Source: Bin94 sp965213665 (GTDB taxonomy: Bacteria; Gemmatimonadota; Gemmatimonadetes; Longimicrobiales; Gaopeijiaceae). Taken from it: DNA of 64,000 nucleotides. The notes beneath the pieces are model-generated. The model was not told the origin of the DNA, made no database searches, and saw only the letters and a program-made list of their open reading frames with translations. The stretch covers positions 186,001 to 250,000 of the forward strand of contig CBDBZW010000003.1 of NCBI GenBank assembly GCA_965213665.1, in the 5' to 3' direction. The number at the start of each line of letters is the position of its first letter. The first letter of the stretch is position 1. Positions 19,121 through 27,516 of the stretch are shown one piece after another. The position numbers and the translations under genes were made by a program.

Positions 19121-19921
19121 CTACGGAAGCCGCACGGGGGTGGCCAGACCCGGCGCCGAGGGCAACATCCGCTCAAGCGCTTGTCGCAGACGGTCTTCGT
19201 CCACCCCGACCTCGATCTTTCCGGCCGAGCAGACCGAGATCCGCGAAGTCTCCTCGCTCACCACGATCACCACCGCGTCGGTTTCCTCGCTCAAACCGAT
19301 CGCGGCCCGGTGGCGCGTCCCCAGCGAGCGGTCCCGCACCGGATTCTGGGTCAGCGGAAGGATCGCCCCCGCGGCGGTGATTCGGTCCCCCACCACGATG
19401 ACCGCCCCGTCGTGCAGCGGCGACTGCGGCGAAAAGATCGTTCCCAGAAGAATCGGCGAGAGCGTCGCCTCCAGGGTGCGTCCGGTGCTCGCGTACTCGC
19501 GCAGTCCGATCTCGCGCTGCACCGCCACGATCGCCCCGGTTCCCGTAGCCGCAAGCTGCGTTGTTCCCTCCACCAGGCGGTCGATCAGGCGCGCCTCGCG
19601 CGGAGAACCGATCAGGCGCATGAGCGGACTCTGGCCGAGCCGTGCCAGGGCGGCGCGCATCTCGGGCTGAAACACCACCAGCGCGGCGATGGCCCCGTAC
19701 TGGAGCAGCGCCTCGATCAGGCGGCGAATCAGCGAGAAACCGGCGAGAACCGCCCCGAAGTAGAGGAGGGCGAGCAGCGCGATCCCCAGGAGCATCTGCA
19801 TCGCGCGGGTCTGCCGGATGAGTAGCAGAATTCGGTAGATCAGGACCGTCACGATGGTGATCTCCACCAGGTCCGTCCACCCCGGAATCAGGAACTGCAG
19901 TTGCCGCAGGAAACCGTTCAT
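19121..19921 (-). CDS. cdaA: Diadenylate cyclase CdaA (c-di-AMP synthase)
   Basis: Membrane diadenylate cyclase joining two ATP into c-di-AMP, which controls potassium and osmolyte balance. Three N-terminal membrane helices (LVEITIVTVLIYRILLLI, MLLGIALLALLYFGAVLAGF and a shorter one) precede a DisA_N domain with both catalytic signatures: LHDGAVIVVGD (DGA) and GTRHRAAIGLSEETDAVVIV (RHR). The ATG at 19921 is preferred since it begins like other CdaA proteins (MNGFLRQLQFLIPGWTDLVEI); a GTG six codons earlier lacks a ribosome site. Length is 266 residues. No cdaR (YbbR-domain) gene follows, and the gene is inverted relative to ftsH, unlike the common ftsH-folP-cdaA layouts. Confidence 0.95.
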   Translation of the reverse strand: MNGFLRQLQFLIPGWTDLVEITIVTVLIYRILLLIRQTRAMQMLLGIALLALLYFGAVLAGFSLIRRLIEALLQYGAIAALVVFQPEMRAALARLGQSPLMRLIGSPREARLIDRLVEGTTQLAATGTGAIVAVQREIGLREYASTGRTLEATLSPILLGTIFSPQSPLHDGAVIVVGDRITAAGAILPLTQNPVRDRSLGTRHRAAIGLSEETDAVVIVVSEETSRISVCSAGKIEVGVDEDRLRQALERMLPSAPGLATPVRLP

Positions 19922-20056
19922 GACCCTCAAGATGGGCACACCGCGCCGCCACCGGAAGGCGGCTGCCGGCGGACCCGTCGTTGACGAGCGCGCCCGACCC
20001 GCCTACATTGCCCCGGATTCCGCACCCAACCGATCACGGCTCAACCGGAGCAAACC

Positions 20057-20722
20057 GTGGGCAGCAACAACTTCGATCTCCTCAGCCTCTTCGCCGATGG
20101 CGGCATGATGATGTACCCGCTCGTCATCTGTTCTCTACTCGGACTCGGCGTCATCATCGCGAAGTTCTGGACCCTATGGGTCGCGCACAAGAGCGCGTCG
20201 CAGGTGATCGGGGCGGTCGAGGACGCCGCCCTGGACGGACGGGTGGACGAGGCTGCGGCGATCGCGGCCGCCACGCCCGGTCCCGCGGCGGCAATCCTCC
20301 TGGCGGGGCTGCGCCGCATCCGGAATCTCCGGGTGAACAAGGGAGAGATCGAACAGGTCATCTCCACCACGGGGGCGATTGAGCTCAGCTTCCTGGAGCG
20401 CGGCCTCGTAATTCTCGCGACGATCGCCAATGTGGCCCCGCTGATGGGCTTCCTCGGCACGGTGGCGGGGATGATCCTCGCCTTCGAATCGATCGCGGCG
20501 GCGGGCGACGTGGATCCGGCAACGGTGGCGGGCGGAATCAAGGTGGCGCTCCTGACCACTGCGGCGGGGCTCACCATCGCGATTCCGGTCAACATCGGCT
20601 ATAACTACTTCGTGTCGCGGATCGACAAGCTGATCGTCGACATGGAGGAGAGCACCCAGAAGATCCTCAACATCGCCTGGGACCTTGAGCGCACCGGCCG
20701 GCTGACGGTCGTCGCCACCTAG
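20057..20722 (+). CDS. exbB: ExbB/TolQ/MotA-type proton channel protein
   Basis: Inner-membrane component of a Ton/Tol-type energy transducer that uses the proton gradient. The 221 residues have one N-terminal helix (MMMYPLVICSLLGLGVIIAKF), a cytoplasmic helical segment, and two C-terminal helices containing the conserved LATIANVAPLMGFLGTVAGMI and ALLTTAAGLTIAIPVNIGYNYF. GTG at 20057 has GGAG 6 bases upstream. It heads an exbB-exbD-exbD-tonB cluster; 132 bases separate it from the first exbD. The arrangement fits a TonB system energising outer-membrane receptors, though no receptor gene is in the window. Confidence 0.93.
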   Translation: MGSNNFDLLSLFADGGMMMYPLVICSLLGLGVIIAKFWTLWVAHKSASQVIGAVEDAALDGRVDEAAAIAAATPGPAAAILLAGLRRIRNLRVNKGEIEQVISTTGAIELSFLERGLVILATIANVAPLMGFLGTVAGMILAFESIAAAGDVDPATVAGGIKVALLTTAAGLTIAIPVNIGYNYFVSRIDKLIVDMEESTQKILNIAWDLERTGRLTVVAT

Positions 20723-20854
20723 AGACAGCGAATCCCCCCCGCGGGACGCGGCCGGGCCGCCCCGCCGTCTAGGCACGGGGGAACTTTTCGGACCCGGCGC
20801 GGTAATAGCACCGATCACACCGGCGGCAGCCAACGGAAACGGGAGAAACAGAAA

Positions 20855-21277
20855 ATGGCGGTTCTCGGCGGCAAGAAATCCAAGGTCTCCGACGAGATTC
20901 CATCCTCGTCCATGGCCGACATCGCATTCCTCCTCCTCATCTTCTTCCTGGTCACCACGACCTTCCCGAAGGACAAGGGGCTCAGCATGGTCCTGCCGGA
21001 GCAGGGCGAGGAGCAGGAGGTCAGCCAGAGGAACATCCTCCACATCATCATCAACCCCACCGGGGCGGTGACGATCCGGCGCGGCGAGAGCCAGCAGGAG
21101 CAGACGGTGCGTCCCAACGACGTGGAGTCGATCTGGCGCCAGGATGTGGCCGAGAACGAGAATCTGATCGCGGCGGTCAAGACGCATCCCGATGCGCCCT
21201 ACCGCTTCATGGTCGATGTCCTGGACGCCCTGCAATCGGCGGGCTCCGAACGTATTTCCCTTCAAATCCTGGAGTAG
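20855..21277 (+). CDS. exbD: ExbD/TolR family protein, first copy
   Basis: Single-pass membrane protein that pairs with ExbB. The 140 residues show the family-defining helix with the proton-carrying aspartate, SSSMADIAFLLLIFFLVTTTF, followed by a periplasmic domain (QRNILHIIINPTGAVTIRRGE, FMVDVLDALQSAGSERISLQI). A start ATG at 20855 is preceded by ACGGGAGAAACAGAAA, giving GGGAG about 10 bases upstream. A second ExbD begins 6 bases after its stop, so hetero-oligomers are plausible. Confidence 0.94.
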   Translation: MAVLGGKKSKVSDEIPSSSMADIAFLLLIFFLVTTTFPKDKGLSMVLPEQGEEQEVSQRNILHIIINPTGAVTIRRGESQQEQTVRPNDVESIWRQDVAENENLIAAVKTHPDAPYRFMVDVLDALQSAGSERISLQILE

Positions 21278-21283
21278 CGCACC

Positions 21284-21730
21284 ATGGGTCTCAGAGGCGG
21301 CAAACTCGAACGCAAGTCGAAGGCCTCGCAGGAAATCCCGTCCTCTTCCATGGCGGATATCGCTTTCCTGCTCCTGATCTTCTTCATGGTCTCCACCGTC
21401 TTCCAGAAGGACAGCGACCGCGAAATCGTGTGGGCGCAGGCAGAGGCGACGGAGAAGATCGACCAGAAGCAGAAGAACATCCAGAATATCTGGATCGAGA
21501 CGAATGGCGACGTCTTCATCAACGACCAGCCGCTGCCCATGGAAGATGTCAGCGATCTCATCAGGCCCATGTACGCGAACAATCGCGAACTGGTGGTCTC
21601 GATCCGCTCCGATCGGGACGTTCCTTACCGATACATCGACGCCGTGCAGCAGGAGCTGGTATCGGCGGGTCTTCTCAGGGTCGTATTCGCGACCGAGCTG
21701 GAACAGGACATGACAAGGGAGAGACGATGA
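21284..21730 (+). CDS. exbD: ExbD/TolR family protein, second copy
   Basis: Paralogue of the preceding ExbD (148 residues) with nearly the same membrane segment, SSSMADIAFLLLIFFMVSTVF, including the conserved Asp. The periplasmic part is more acidic and diverged (QKQKNIQNIWIETNGDVFIN, DVPYRYIDAVQQELVSAGLLR). Two ExbD genes next to one ExbB is a frequent arrangement in Bacteroidota and Gemmatimonadota. The stop overlaps the tonB start by ATGA. Confidence 0.94.
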   Translation: MGLRGGKLERKSKASQEIPSSSMADIAFLLLIFFMVSTVFQKDSDREIVWAQAEATEKIDQKQKNIQNIWIETNGDVFINDQPLPMEDVSDLIRPMYANNRELVVSIRSDRDVPYRYIDAVQQELVSAGLLRVVFATELEQDMTRERR

Positions 21731-22419
21731 ACGAGCAAGATCAAACCCAACAGATGGATGCCGGAGACGCCCGGGCCGAGAGCGCGAACGATCGCTTCAA
21801 GGGCGACTTCTCGTCCTGGTTCTGGGGATCGATGATCGCCGCCACCGCGTTGCACTTCGTCCTCTTCGCCTTCCTCCCGGAAATGCAGGCGGAGGACGTG
21901 AGCATCGCGATGGATGACATCGTGACGATGGACATCCCGCCGGAGGTCGAGATTCCGCCGCCGCCCGAGGCGATCCGGCGGCCGGCCACTCCGGTGGTAA
22001 CCACCGCGACGATCGACGAGGATATCACCATCGCGCCGGTGACCTTCGAAGACAACCCGGTCGAGAACCTGCCGCCGCCGCCCGACGAGGTTGAGACCGA
22101 CATCTCGGCCGCGCCGGTCTTCGTGGTGATGACGGTGAGGCCCTCCCTGATCAATGGCGATGAGCTCCAGAGGGCGCTGGAGCGCGAGTATCCGCCGTTG
22201 CTGCGCGATGCCGGGATCGGTGGCACGACCGTCGTTTGGTTCTTCATTGACGAAAATGGCGTGGTGCGGAACCAGCAGGTGAATACCTCCTCCGGCCACC
22301 AGGCGCTGGACGAGGCGGCGCTCCGGATCGCGCCGGTGGCGCGGTTTACCCCCGCGCTGAACCGCGACAAGAAGGTTGCGGTGTGGATTGAGCTGCCGAT
22401 TACCTTCACCACGAGGTAG
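21727..22419 (+). CDS. tonB: TonB-like energy transducer
   Basis: Periplasm-spanning link between ExbBD and outer-membrane receptors, 230 residues. A cytoplasmic acidic/glutamine-rich N-terminus precedes one membrane anchor (WFWGSMIAATALHFVLFAFL), then a proline-rich, acidic spacer (MDIPPEVEIPPPPEAIRRPA, NLPPPPDEVE). The C-terminal domain has the TonB fold pattern: LEREYPPLLRDAGIGGTTVV, FFIDENGVVRNQQVNTSSGH, ALDEAALRIAPVARFTPALN and a final WIELPITFTTR. The ATG at 21727 overlaps the exbD stop by 4 bases. A strong hairpin 33 bases after the stop ends the cluster. Confidence 0.94.
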   Translation: MNEQDQTQQMDAGDARAESANDRFKGDFSSWFWGSMIAATALHFVLFAFLPEMQAEDVSIAMDDIVTMDIPPEVEIPPPPEAIRRPATPVVTTATIDEDITIAPVTFEDNPVENLPPPPDEVETDISAAPVFVVMTVRPSLINGDELQRALEREYPPLLRDAGIGGTTVVWFFIDENGVVRNQQVNTSSGHQALDEAALRIAPVARFTPALNRDKKVAVWIELPITFTTR

Positions 22420-22452
22420 CCAGGCGCGGCTCCCGCCCCACCACCCCCCAGC

Positions 22453-22492
22453 GGGAACGCCCCGCCGGCCAAGGGGCCGGCGGGGCGTTCCC
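22453..22492 (+). terminator. Strong hairpin ending the exbB-tonB cluster
   Basis: A perfect 18-bp stem (left arm 22453-22470, right arm 22475-22492) with the loop AAGG, followed by TTGCCCCC. The stem is very GC-rich; the U-run is only two bases, so it is an atypical but likely transcription terminator for the Ton cluster. It ends 16 bases before the yggS start. Confidence 0.75.
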
Positions 22493-22508
22493 TTGCCCCC
22501 AGGAGACG

Positions 22509-23252
22509 ATGGCCACTCAGGAGGCATACGAGCGCACACTTCGGGAGCGGTTGCCGCGCGTCCGCGAACGGATTGCGGCCGCCGCCCGGCGCAGCGGCCG
22601 CGAGGCCGGCGCGGTACGAATCGTGGCGGTTACCAAGGGCCACCCCGAGGGCGCGATCCGGGCGGCGCTGGCGGCCGGCCTGCACGATCTCGGCGAGAAT
22701 CGGGTAGAGGAGCTGCGCTGGAAGGCGCCGCTCTTCGTGGACCGGGCGGACCGGGGCGATCAGGCCGGGTTGCGGTGGCATGCGATCGGGCACATCCAGC
22801 GACGCAAGGCGGGCGGCGCCGCCCGCCTTGCGTCGCTGATTCATAGCGTGGACTCGCTCCGCCTCGCCGAAAGGCTGTCGCGTTTCGGCGACGCGGAGCG
22901 GCGGCGCATCCCGGTGCTGGTGCAGGTCAACGCCTCCGGCGAAGCCACCAAGGGCGGCTTCGCGGTGGCGCGCGACCTGCACGCGGCGCTGGACGAGATC
23001 GCCCGGGTGGCCGCGCTGGATGGACTGCGCGTCCGGGGCCTCATGACGATGGCGCCCTTCGTTGCCGATGAACGCACGCTGCGGCGAACCTTTCGCCTCA
23101 CCCGCGATGCGCTCGATGCGGTGGCCGCGGCGGAGGGCTTTGCGGGCCGCGAACTCTCGATGGGCATGTCCAACGATTACGAAATCGCGATCGAGGAGGG
23201 GAGCACGATGGTGCGATTGGGCACAACGCTCTTCGGGAGGCGGCCCGGATGA
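22509..23252 (+). CDS. YggS/PROSC-type PLP-binding protein
   Basis: Pyridoxal-phosphate homeostasis protein with a single alanine-racemase-like barrel (247 residues). The PLP lysine is in RIVAVTKGHPEGAI; other family landmarks are DLGENRVEELRWKAP, WHAIGHIQRRK, LIHSVDSLRLAERLSR, VQVNASGEATKGG, VRGLMTMAPF and ELSMGMSNDYEIAIEEGSTMVRLG. A 42-bp perfect palindrome lies inside the gene and encodes the segment just after the HIQRRK motif, where homologues have a different, non-palindromic sequence. The ATG at 22509 has AGGAG shortly upstream. It overlaps the downstream phosphorylase gene by ATGA and begins a run of overlapping genes through rluD. Confidence 0.93.
   Translation: MATQEAYERTLRERLPRVRERIAAAARRSGREAGAVRIVAVTKGHPEGAIRAALAAGLHDLGENRVEELRWKAPLFVDRADRGDQAGLRWHAIGHIQRRKAGGAARLASLIHSVDSLRLAERLSRFGDAERRRIPVLVQVNASGEATKGGFAVARDLHAALDEIARVAALDGLRVRGLMTMAPFVADERTLRRTFRLTRDALDAVAAAEGFAGRELSMGMSNDYEIAIEEGSTMVRLGTTLFGRRPG
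22797..22838. repeat. 42-bp perfect palindrome inside the yggS-type gene
   Basis: The left half 22797-22817 (CAGCGACGCAAGGCGGGCGGC) is followed with no spacer by its exact reverse complement at 22818-22838. It is in-frame and encodes part of the barrel after the HIQRRK motif. It could extrude as a cruciform or form an mRNA hairpin without loop. Confidence 0.95.
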
Positions 23253-24217
23253 GCGCGGACGAGGGTGCGCGCATGGTCACCGGCGACGAGGACGGGTCCA
23301 TCGAGGGCGAGACGATCGAGGCGCCGGCGACGCGCGGCGATGGGGGCCGCGACGCAGATCTGTCCACGGCGGCCCGCGACGAGATGGACCGGCTGACCGA
23401 GGCGGTGGCGGCGGTGCGGGAGGTGTGGCACGGAACGCCCCCGCTCGGAATCGTGCTGGGAACGGGGCTTGGGGAGCTGGCCGACGCGATTGAGGTCGAG
23501 GCCGCAATCGACTACGCCGAGCTTCCCCACTTTCCCCTCTCGACCGTCGCGACACACCGCGGCCGGCTGATCCTCGGCACTCTGGAGGGAACGCGAGTCG
23601 TGGCGATGCAGGGTCGCTTCCACGGCTACGAGGGCTACACGCAGCGGCAGATCGTCTTTCCCGTTCGCGTCATGCGGTTGCTGGGCGCCGGTACCCTGGT
23701 GCTGTCGGGCGCTTGCGGCGGGATGAATCCGCTCTGGGCTCCGGGCGATCTGGTTCTGCTGGACGACCACATCAACTTCATGGGCGACAGTCCGCTGATC
23801 GGGCCCAACCTGGACGAGCTCGGGCCGCGCTTTCCCGACATGTCCGCGCCGTACGATCGCGCGCTCGCAGAGAGGGCCGCGCAGGTGGCGCTGGCGGAGG
23901 GGCTCGTTCTGCGCAGGGGCATCTATGTGGCGGTTGGGGGGCCGCAGCTCGAAACGCGCGCCGAGTACCGGATGCTGCGCCGGATGGGAGCCGATGTGGT
24001 GGGAATGTCCACCGTGCCCGAGGTGATCGCCGCGCGTCACATGGGAATGCGCGTTCTGGCGGTGGCCGTGATTACCGACCAGTGCCTTCCCGACGCGCTG
24101 GAAGAGGTGGATATCGAGCGCATCGTCGCCACCGCGATGGCGGCGGGTCCGAAGGTGATCCGGGTGGTGACGGGATTGCTCCGTTCGCTTGCCGCCGATT
24201 CCGCCCCTGCCGACTGA
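23249..24217 (+). CDS. Purine nucleoside phosphorylase, trimeric type (PNP/MTAP family)
   Basis: Cleaves purine nucleosides with phosphate to the base and (deoxy)ribose 1-phosphate, supplying hypoxanthine/guanine for the nearby phosphoribosyltransferase. The 322 residues carry an N-terminal acidic extension of about 45 residues, then family motifs: GIVLGTGLGELADAIEVEAA, the phosphate-site GRFHGYEGYTQRQ, VLSGACGGMNPLWAPGDLVL, LDDHINFMGDSPLIGPN, and GGPQLETRAEYRMLRRMGAD followed by VVGMSTVPEVIAARH. These point to the class I trimeric enzyme rather than MTA phosphorylase. It starts with an ATGA overlap on yggS; an internal ATG at the end of the extension (MDRLTEAVA) is possible. Confidence 0.94.
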   Translation: MSADEGARMVTGDEDGSIEGETIEAPATRGDGGRDADLSTAARDEMDRLTEAVAAVREVWHGTPPLGIVLGTGLGELADAIEVEAAIDYAELPHFPLSTVATHRGRLILGTLEGTRVVAMQGRFHGYEGYTQRQIVFPVRVMRLLGAGTLVLSGACGGMNPLWAPGDLVLLDDHINFMGDSPLIGPNLDELGPRFPDMSAPYDRALAERAAQVALAEGLVLRRGIYVAVGGPQLETRAEYRMLRRMGADVVGMSTVPEVIAARHMGMRVLAVAVITDQCLPDALEEVDIERIVATAMAAGPKVIRVVTGLLRSLAADSAPAD

Positions 24218-27200
24218 TGCGCTATCCCACCCTGCCCGCCTCCCGGGTCGAGCTGGAAGAGCAGATTCTGGAACGCTGGCGCGACGAGGACACCTTCGGC
24301 CGCACCCTGGCAGCCACCGCCGACGGCGAGCCCTTCGTCTTCTTCGAAGGACCGCCCACCGCGAATGGCCGCCCCGGACTGCACCACATCATTAGCCGCG
24401 CGATCAAGGATCTCGTCTGCCGCTACCAGACGATGCGCGGCCGCCAGGTCACCCGCATAGCCGGTTGGGACACCCACGGTCTTCCCGTCGAGATCGAGGC
24501 GCAGAAGCAACTCGGAATCGAGGACAAGCGCGAGATCGAGGAGCGGGGAATCGCCTGGTTCAATGAGCGGTGCCGCGAGTCGGTCTTTACCTACAAGGAC
24601 GAATGGGAGCGCTTCTCGGAGCGCATCGGCTACTGGCTGGACTATTCGCGCCCCTACGTGACCTTCCACGCCGAATACATCGAGTCGGTTTGGTGGCTGC
24701 TCTCGCAGTTGGCCGAAAAGGGACTCCTGTACAAGGGCCACAAGGTCGTTCCGTGGTGCCCCTCCGACCAGACCGTGCTCTCGTCGCACGAACTCTCGCT
24801 CGGCTACCGCGATGTGAAGGATCCGTCGCTCTGGGTCACCCTCGAGCTCCTCGACGGGTCGGGCAGGCACGCGCTGGTGTGGACGACGACGCCCTGGACG
24901 CTGGTCTCGAATGCGGCGCTGGCGGTGCACCCCCAGATCGCCTATGTGGAGGTGGAGGACGGGGGAAGGACGCTGGTTCTGGCGCGGCGGCGGGCGGAGG
25001 CGCTCTTCGGCGCGGACCGGATCGGGCGCGAGCTGCCCGCGGCGGAGCTGATCGGGGTGCGTTACCGGCGCCCCTTCGAGCTGATTGCCGAAGACGCGGT
25101 GTGCGGGCGGGCGTGGGAGATCGTCGCGGGCGATTTCGTCTCGGACGAGGAGGGATCGGGGATCGTCCACATGTCTCCGGCCTACGGCGCCGACGACTAC
25201 CTCGCGGGCAAGGACTACGGGCTCGCCGTCATGGAACCGGTCCGGAGCGACGGGACCTTTGCGCCCGATCTGCCGCTGGTGGGGGGAATCTTCTTCAAGG
25301 ACGCCGATGCGCCCCTGGTTCGCGACCTGGAGGAGCGCGGGCTGGTTCATTCCTGCACCCACGAGACCCACTCCTACCCGCACTGCTGGCGCTGCGATTC
25401 GCCGCTGGTCTACATGGCCCGGCACAGTTGGTTTGCGCGCACCTCCGGCCTTCGCGACGAGCTGCTGGCCAACAACGACCGCATCAACTGGCACCCGGCG
25501 CAGGTGGGCGAGGGACGCTTCGGCGAGTGGCTCAAGGGAAATGTGGACTGGGCGCTCTCGCGCGACCGCTACTGGGGAACGCCGCTACCCGTCTGGGTGT
25601 CCGAGGACGATCCCGAGCACGTGGTCTGGATCGGGAGCTTCGAGGAGCTGGCCGAGAGGGCGGGGGGGCTGCCGGAGAACTTCGACCCGCACCGTCCCCA
25701 TATCGACGAGATTGCCTGGCGCTGCCCCGAGACGGGTTCGCTCATGCGGCGGACTCCCGAGGTGATCGACGTCTGGTTCGATTCCGGCGCGATGCCGTGG
25801 GCGCAGTGGCACTATCCCTTCGAAAACCGCGACGAGTACGCGCGCCACTTCCCGGCCGACTTCATCTGCGAGGCGGTGGACCAGACGCGGGGGTGGTTCT
25901 ACTCGCTGCACGCGATCTCGACGATGCTCGGCCTGGGTCCCGCCTTCCGCAATGTGATCGTGAACGACATGATCCTGGACGCGGCCGGGCGGAAGATGTC
26001 CAAGTCGAAGGGCAACGTGGTCGATCCGTGGGACGCGGTGGCCGATCACGGGGCGGACGGGGTGCGGTGGTACATGGTCACCGTGAGCAACCCCTGGCTG
26101 CCGACGCGCTTCGATCCGGACGGCGTGAAGGAGGCGTCGTCGCGCTTCTTCGACACCCTGCTGAACAGCTATCGCTTCTTTGCGCTCTATGGCAATCTGG
26201 AGGATTGGACGCCGGGTGGCGGGGGTGGCCACGCGGACGTGGGGCATCCGGCGCGCCCACAGCAGAGGTCAGGGTCGGACTGGACGCCGGGTGGGGGCGG
26301 TGGCGACGAGGGGCGAGACAGGTGCCTGCAGCAAGCGGCAGGGCCGGACTGGACGCCGGGCGCGGGGGAGAGTGGCGGCGCCGGAGACCCTGGTCCCTCG
26401 CGCGAAGCGGTTGCTTCTCCCCTCGATCGCTGGCTCCTCTCGCGGTTGCACCGCCTGATCGGGACGGTGCGGACCGAACTGGACGCCTACAATCCCACCC
26501 GGGCGTATCGCGCCGTGGCCGCCTTTGTCGATGGCGAGCTGTCGAACTGGTATGTGCGGCGCTCCCGTTCGCGCTTCTGGGGGAATGCCGCGAGCGTCGA
26601 TTCCGCGGCGGCCTTCGCGACCCTCCACGAGGCGCTGCGCGTCACCGCGCTTCTGATCGCGCCGGTTACGCCCTTTGTGTCCGACTGGTTGCACCGCGCG
26701 CTCACGGGTCGTTCGAGCCACACCGAGCCCTTCCCCGAGTCCGACCCCGCTCTGGTCGACGACCGGCTCGAGACCGAAATGGCGCAGGTGCGTACGCTCA
26801 GCACCCTGGCCCGGGCCGCGCGCGAAGCGGTGGGAGTGCGGGTCCGGCAGCCGCTCGGGCGAATTCTGGCGGTTGTTCCGGACGAGCCCCCACCCGAGGA
26901 GATCGTGGCCATTCTGCGCGACGAGGTGAATGTCAAGCGAGTGGACTTCGCCGCCGACGCCGAGGGACTGGTGACGCTCGTCGCCCGGCCCGTCTTTCGC
27001 GCCCTCGGCCGTCGCTTCGGCAAGCTCACGCAAGAGGCCGCGGCCCGGATCCGGGAGCTGGAGGCGCCGCGTCTGCGGGCGGTGCGCGGTGGCGGAGTCG
27101 CGCGCATCGAGGTCGGCGGCGCCTGGCACGAAATCGGTCCCCACGAGGTGGAGGTGCTGGAGGAAGCCGCGGGGGACTGGATCGTGCGCGGCGAGGGGCG

Positions 27201-27516
27201 CTGCACCGTCGGTCTGGATCCCACGATCGACGATGGGTTGAGGTTGGAAGGACTGGCCCGCGAGCTCGTCAACCGCATCCAGCGCCTGCGGCGTGACTCG
27301 GGGCTGGCCGTGACCGACCGGATCGTGCTGGGCATTGCGGGCGACGAAAGGGTTCGCGCCGCCGCCCGCGAGCACGAGGCCACAATTGCGCGCGAGACGC
27401 TGGCAATCCGGATCGCGGCGGATGAGCGCCTCGGCGCCGGATTCGACTTCTGCATGGAGGACCGGCTGGACGGGGAGGCCGCGGTCGTGGGCCTGGCCGT
27501 CGCCCCCCGCGCGTGA
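24217..27516 (+). CDS. ileS: Isoleucyl-tRNA synthetase with a repeated Gly-rich insertion
   Basis: Class I synthetase charging tRNA-Ile (1099 residues). The HIGH-type motif is GPPTANGRPGLHH at 45-57 and KMSKS lies at 593-597; the editing domain between them has the threonine-rich VWTTTPWTL. The long C-terminal region without zinc-finger cysteines and the GRPGLHH form suggest the eukaryote-like (type 2) IleS found in many bacteria. Residues about 663-728, between the KMSKS half and the anticodon-binding helix (SPLDRWLLSRLHRL), contain three DWTPG(G)n units separated by unrelated polar sequence; this spacer is normally short. The ATG at 24217 overlaps the previous stop (TGATG) and the stop overlaps rluD (GTGA). 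Confidence 0.97.
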   Translation: MRYPTLPASRVELEEQILERWRDEDTFGRTLAATADGEPFVFFEGPPTANGRPGLHHIISRAIKDLVCRYQTMRGRQVTRIAGWDTHGLPVEIEAQKQLGIEDKREIEERGIAWFNERCRESVFTYKDEWERFSERIGYWLDYSRPYVTFHAEYIESVWWLLSQLAEKGLLYKGHKVVPWCPSDQTVLSSHELSLGYRDVKDPSLWVTLELLDGSGRHALVWTTTPWTLVSNAALAVHPQIAYVEVEDGGRTLVLARRRAEALFGADRIGRELPAAELIGVRYRRPFELIAEDAVCGRAWEIVAGDFVSDEEGSGIVHMSPAYGADDYLAGKDYGLAVMEPVRSDGTFAPDLPLVGGIFFKDADAPLVRDLEERGLVHSCTHETHSYPHCWRCDSPLVYMARHSWFARTSGLRDELLANNDRINWHPAQVGEGRFGEWLKGNVDWALSRDRYWGTPLPVWVSEDDPEHVVWIGSFEELAERAGGLPENFDPHRPHIDEIAWRCPETGSLMRRTPEVIDVWFDSGAMPWAQWHYPFENRDEYARHFPADFICEAVDQTRGWFYSLHAISTMLGLGPAFRNVIVNDMILDAAGRKMSKSKGNVVDPWDAVADHGADGVRWYMVTVSNPWLPTRFDPDGVKEASSRFFDTLLNSYRFFALYGNLEDWTPGGGGGHADVGHPARPQQRSGSDWTPGGGGGDEGRDRCLQQAAGPDWTPGAGESGGAGDPGPSREAVASPLDRWLLSRLHRLIGTVRTELDAYNPTRAYRAVAAFVDGELSNWYVRRSRSRFWGNAASVDSAAAFATLHEALRVTALLIAPVTPFVSDWLHRALTGRSSHTEPFPESDPALVDDRLETEMAQVRTLSTLARAAREAVGVRVRQPLGRILAVVPDEPPPEEIVAILRDEVNVKRVDFAADAEGLVTLVARPVFRALGRRFGKLTQEAAARIRELEAPRLRAVRGGGVARIEVGGAWHEIGPHEVEVLEEAAGDWIVRGEGRCTVGLDPTIDDGLRLEGLARELVNRIQRLRRDSGLAVTDRIVLGIAGDERVRAAAREHEATIARETLAIRIAADERLGAGFDFCMEDRLDGEAAVVGLAVAPRA
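26203..26400 (+). repeat. In-frame diverged tandem repeat inside ileS (DWTPG units)
   Basis: GAYTGGACGCCGGG starts at 26203, 26278 and 26347, giving unit lengths of 75 and 69 bases. Both are multiples of three and the first 20 or so bases of each unit are nearly identical, while the remainder is diverged. The units encode a glycine-rich surface-loop insertion in the synthetase. Confidence 0.8.
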
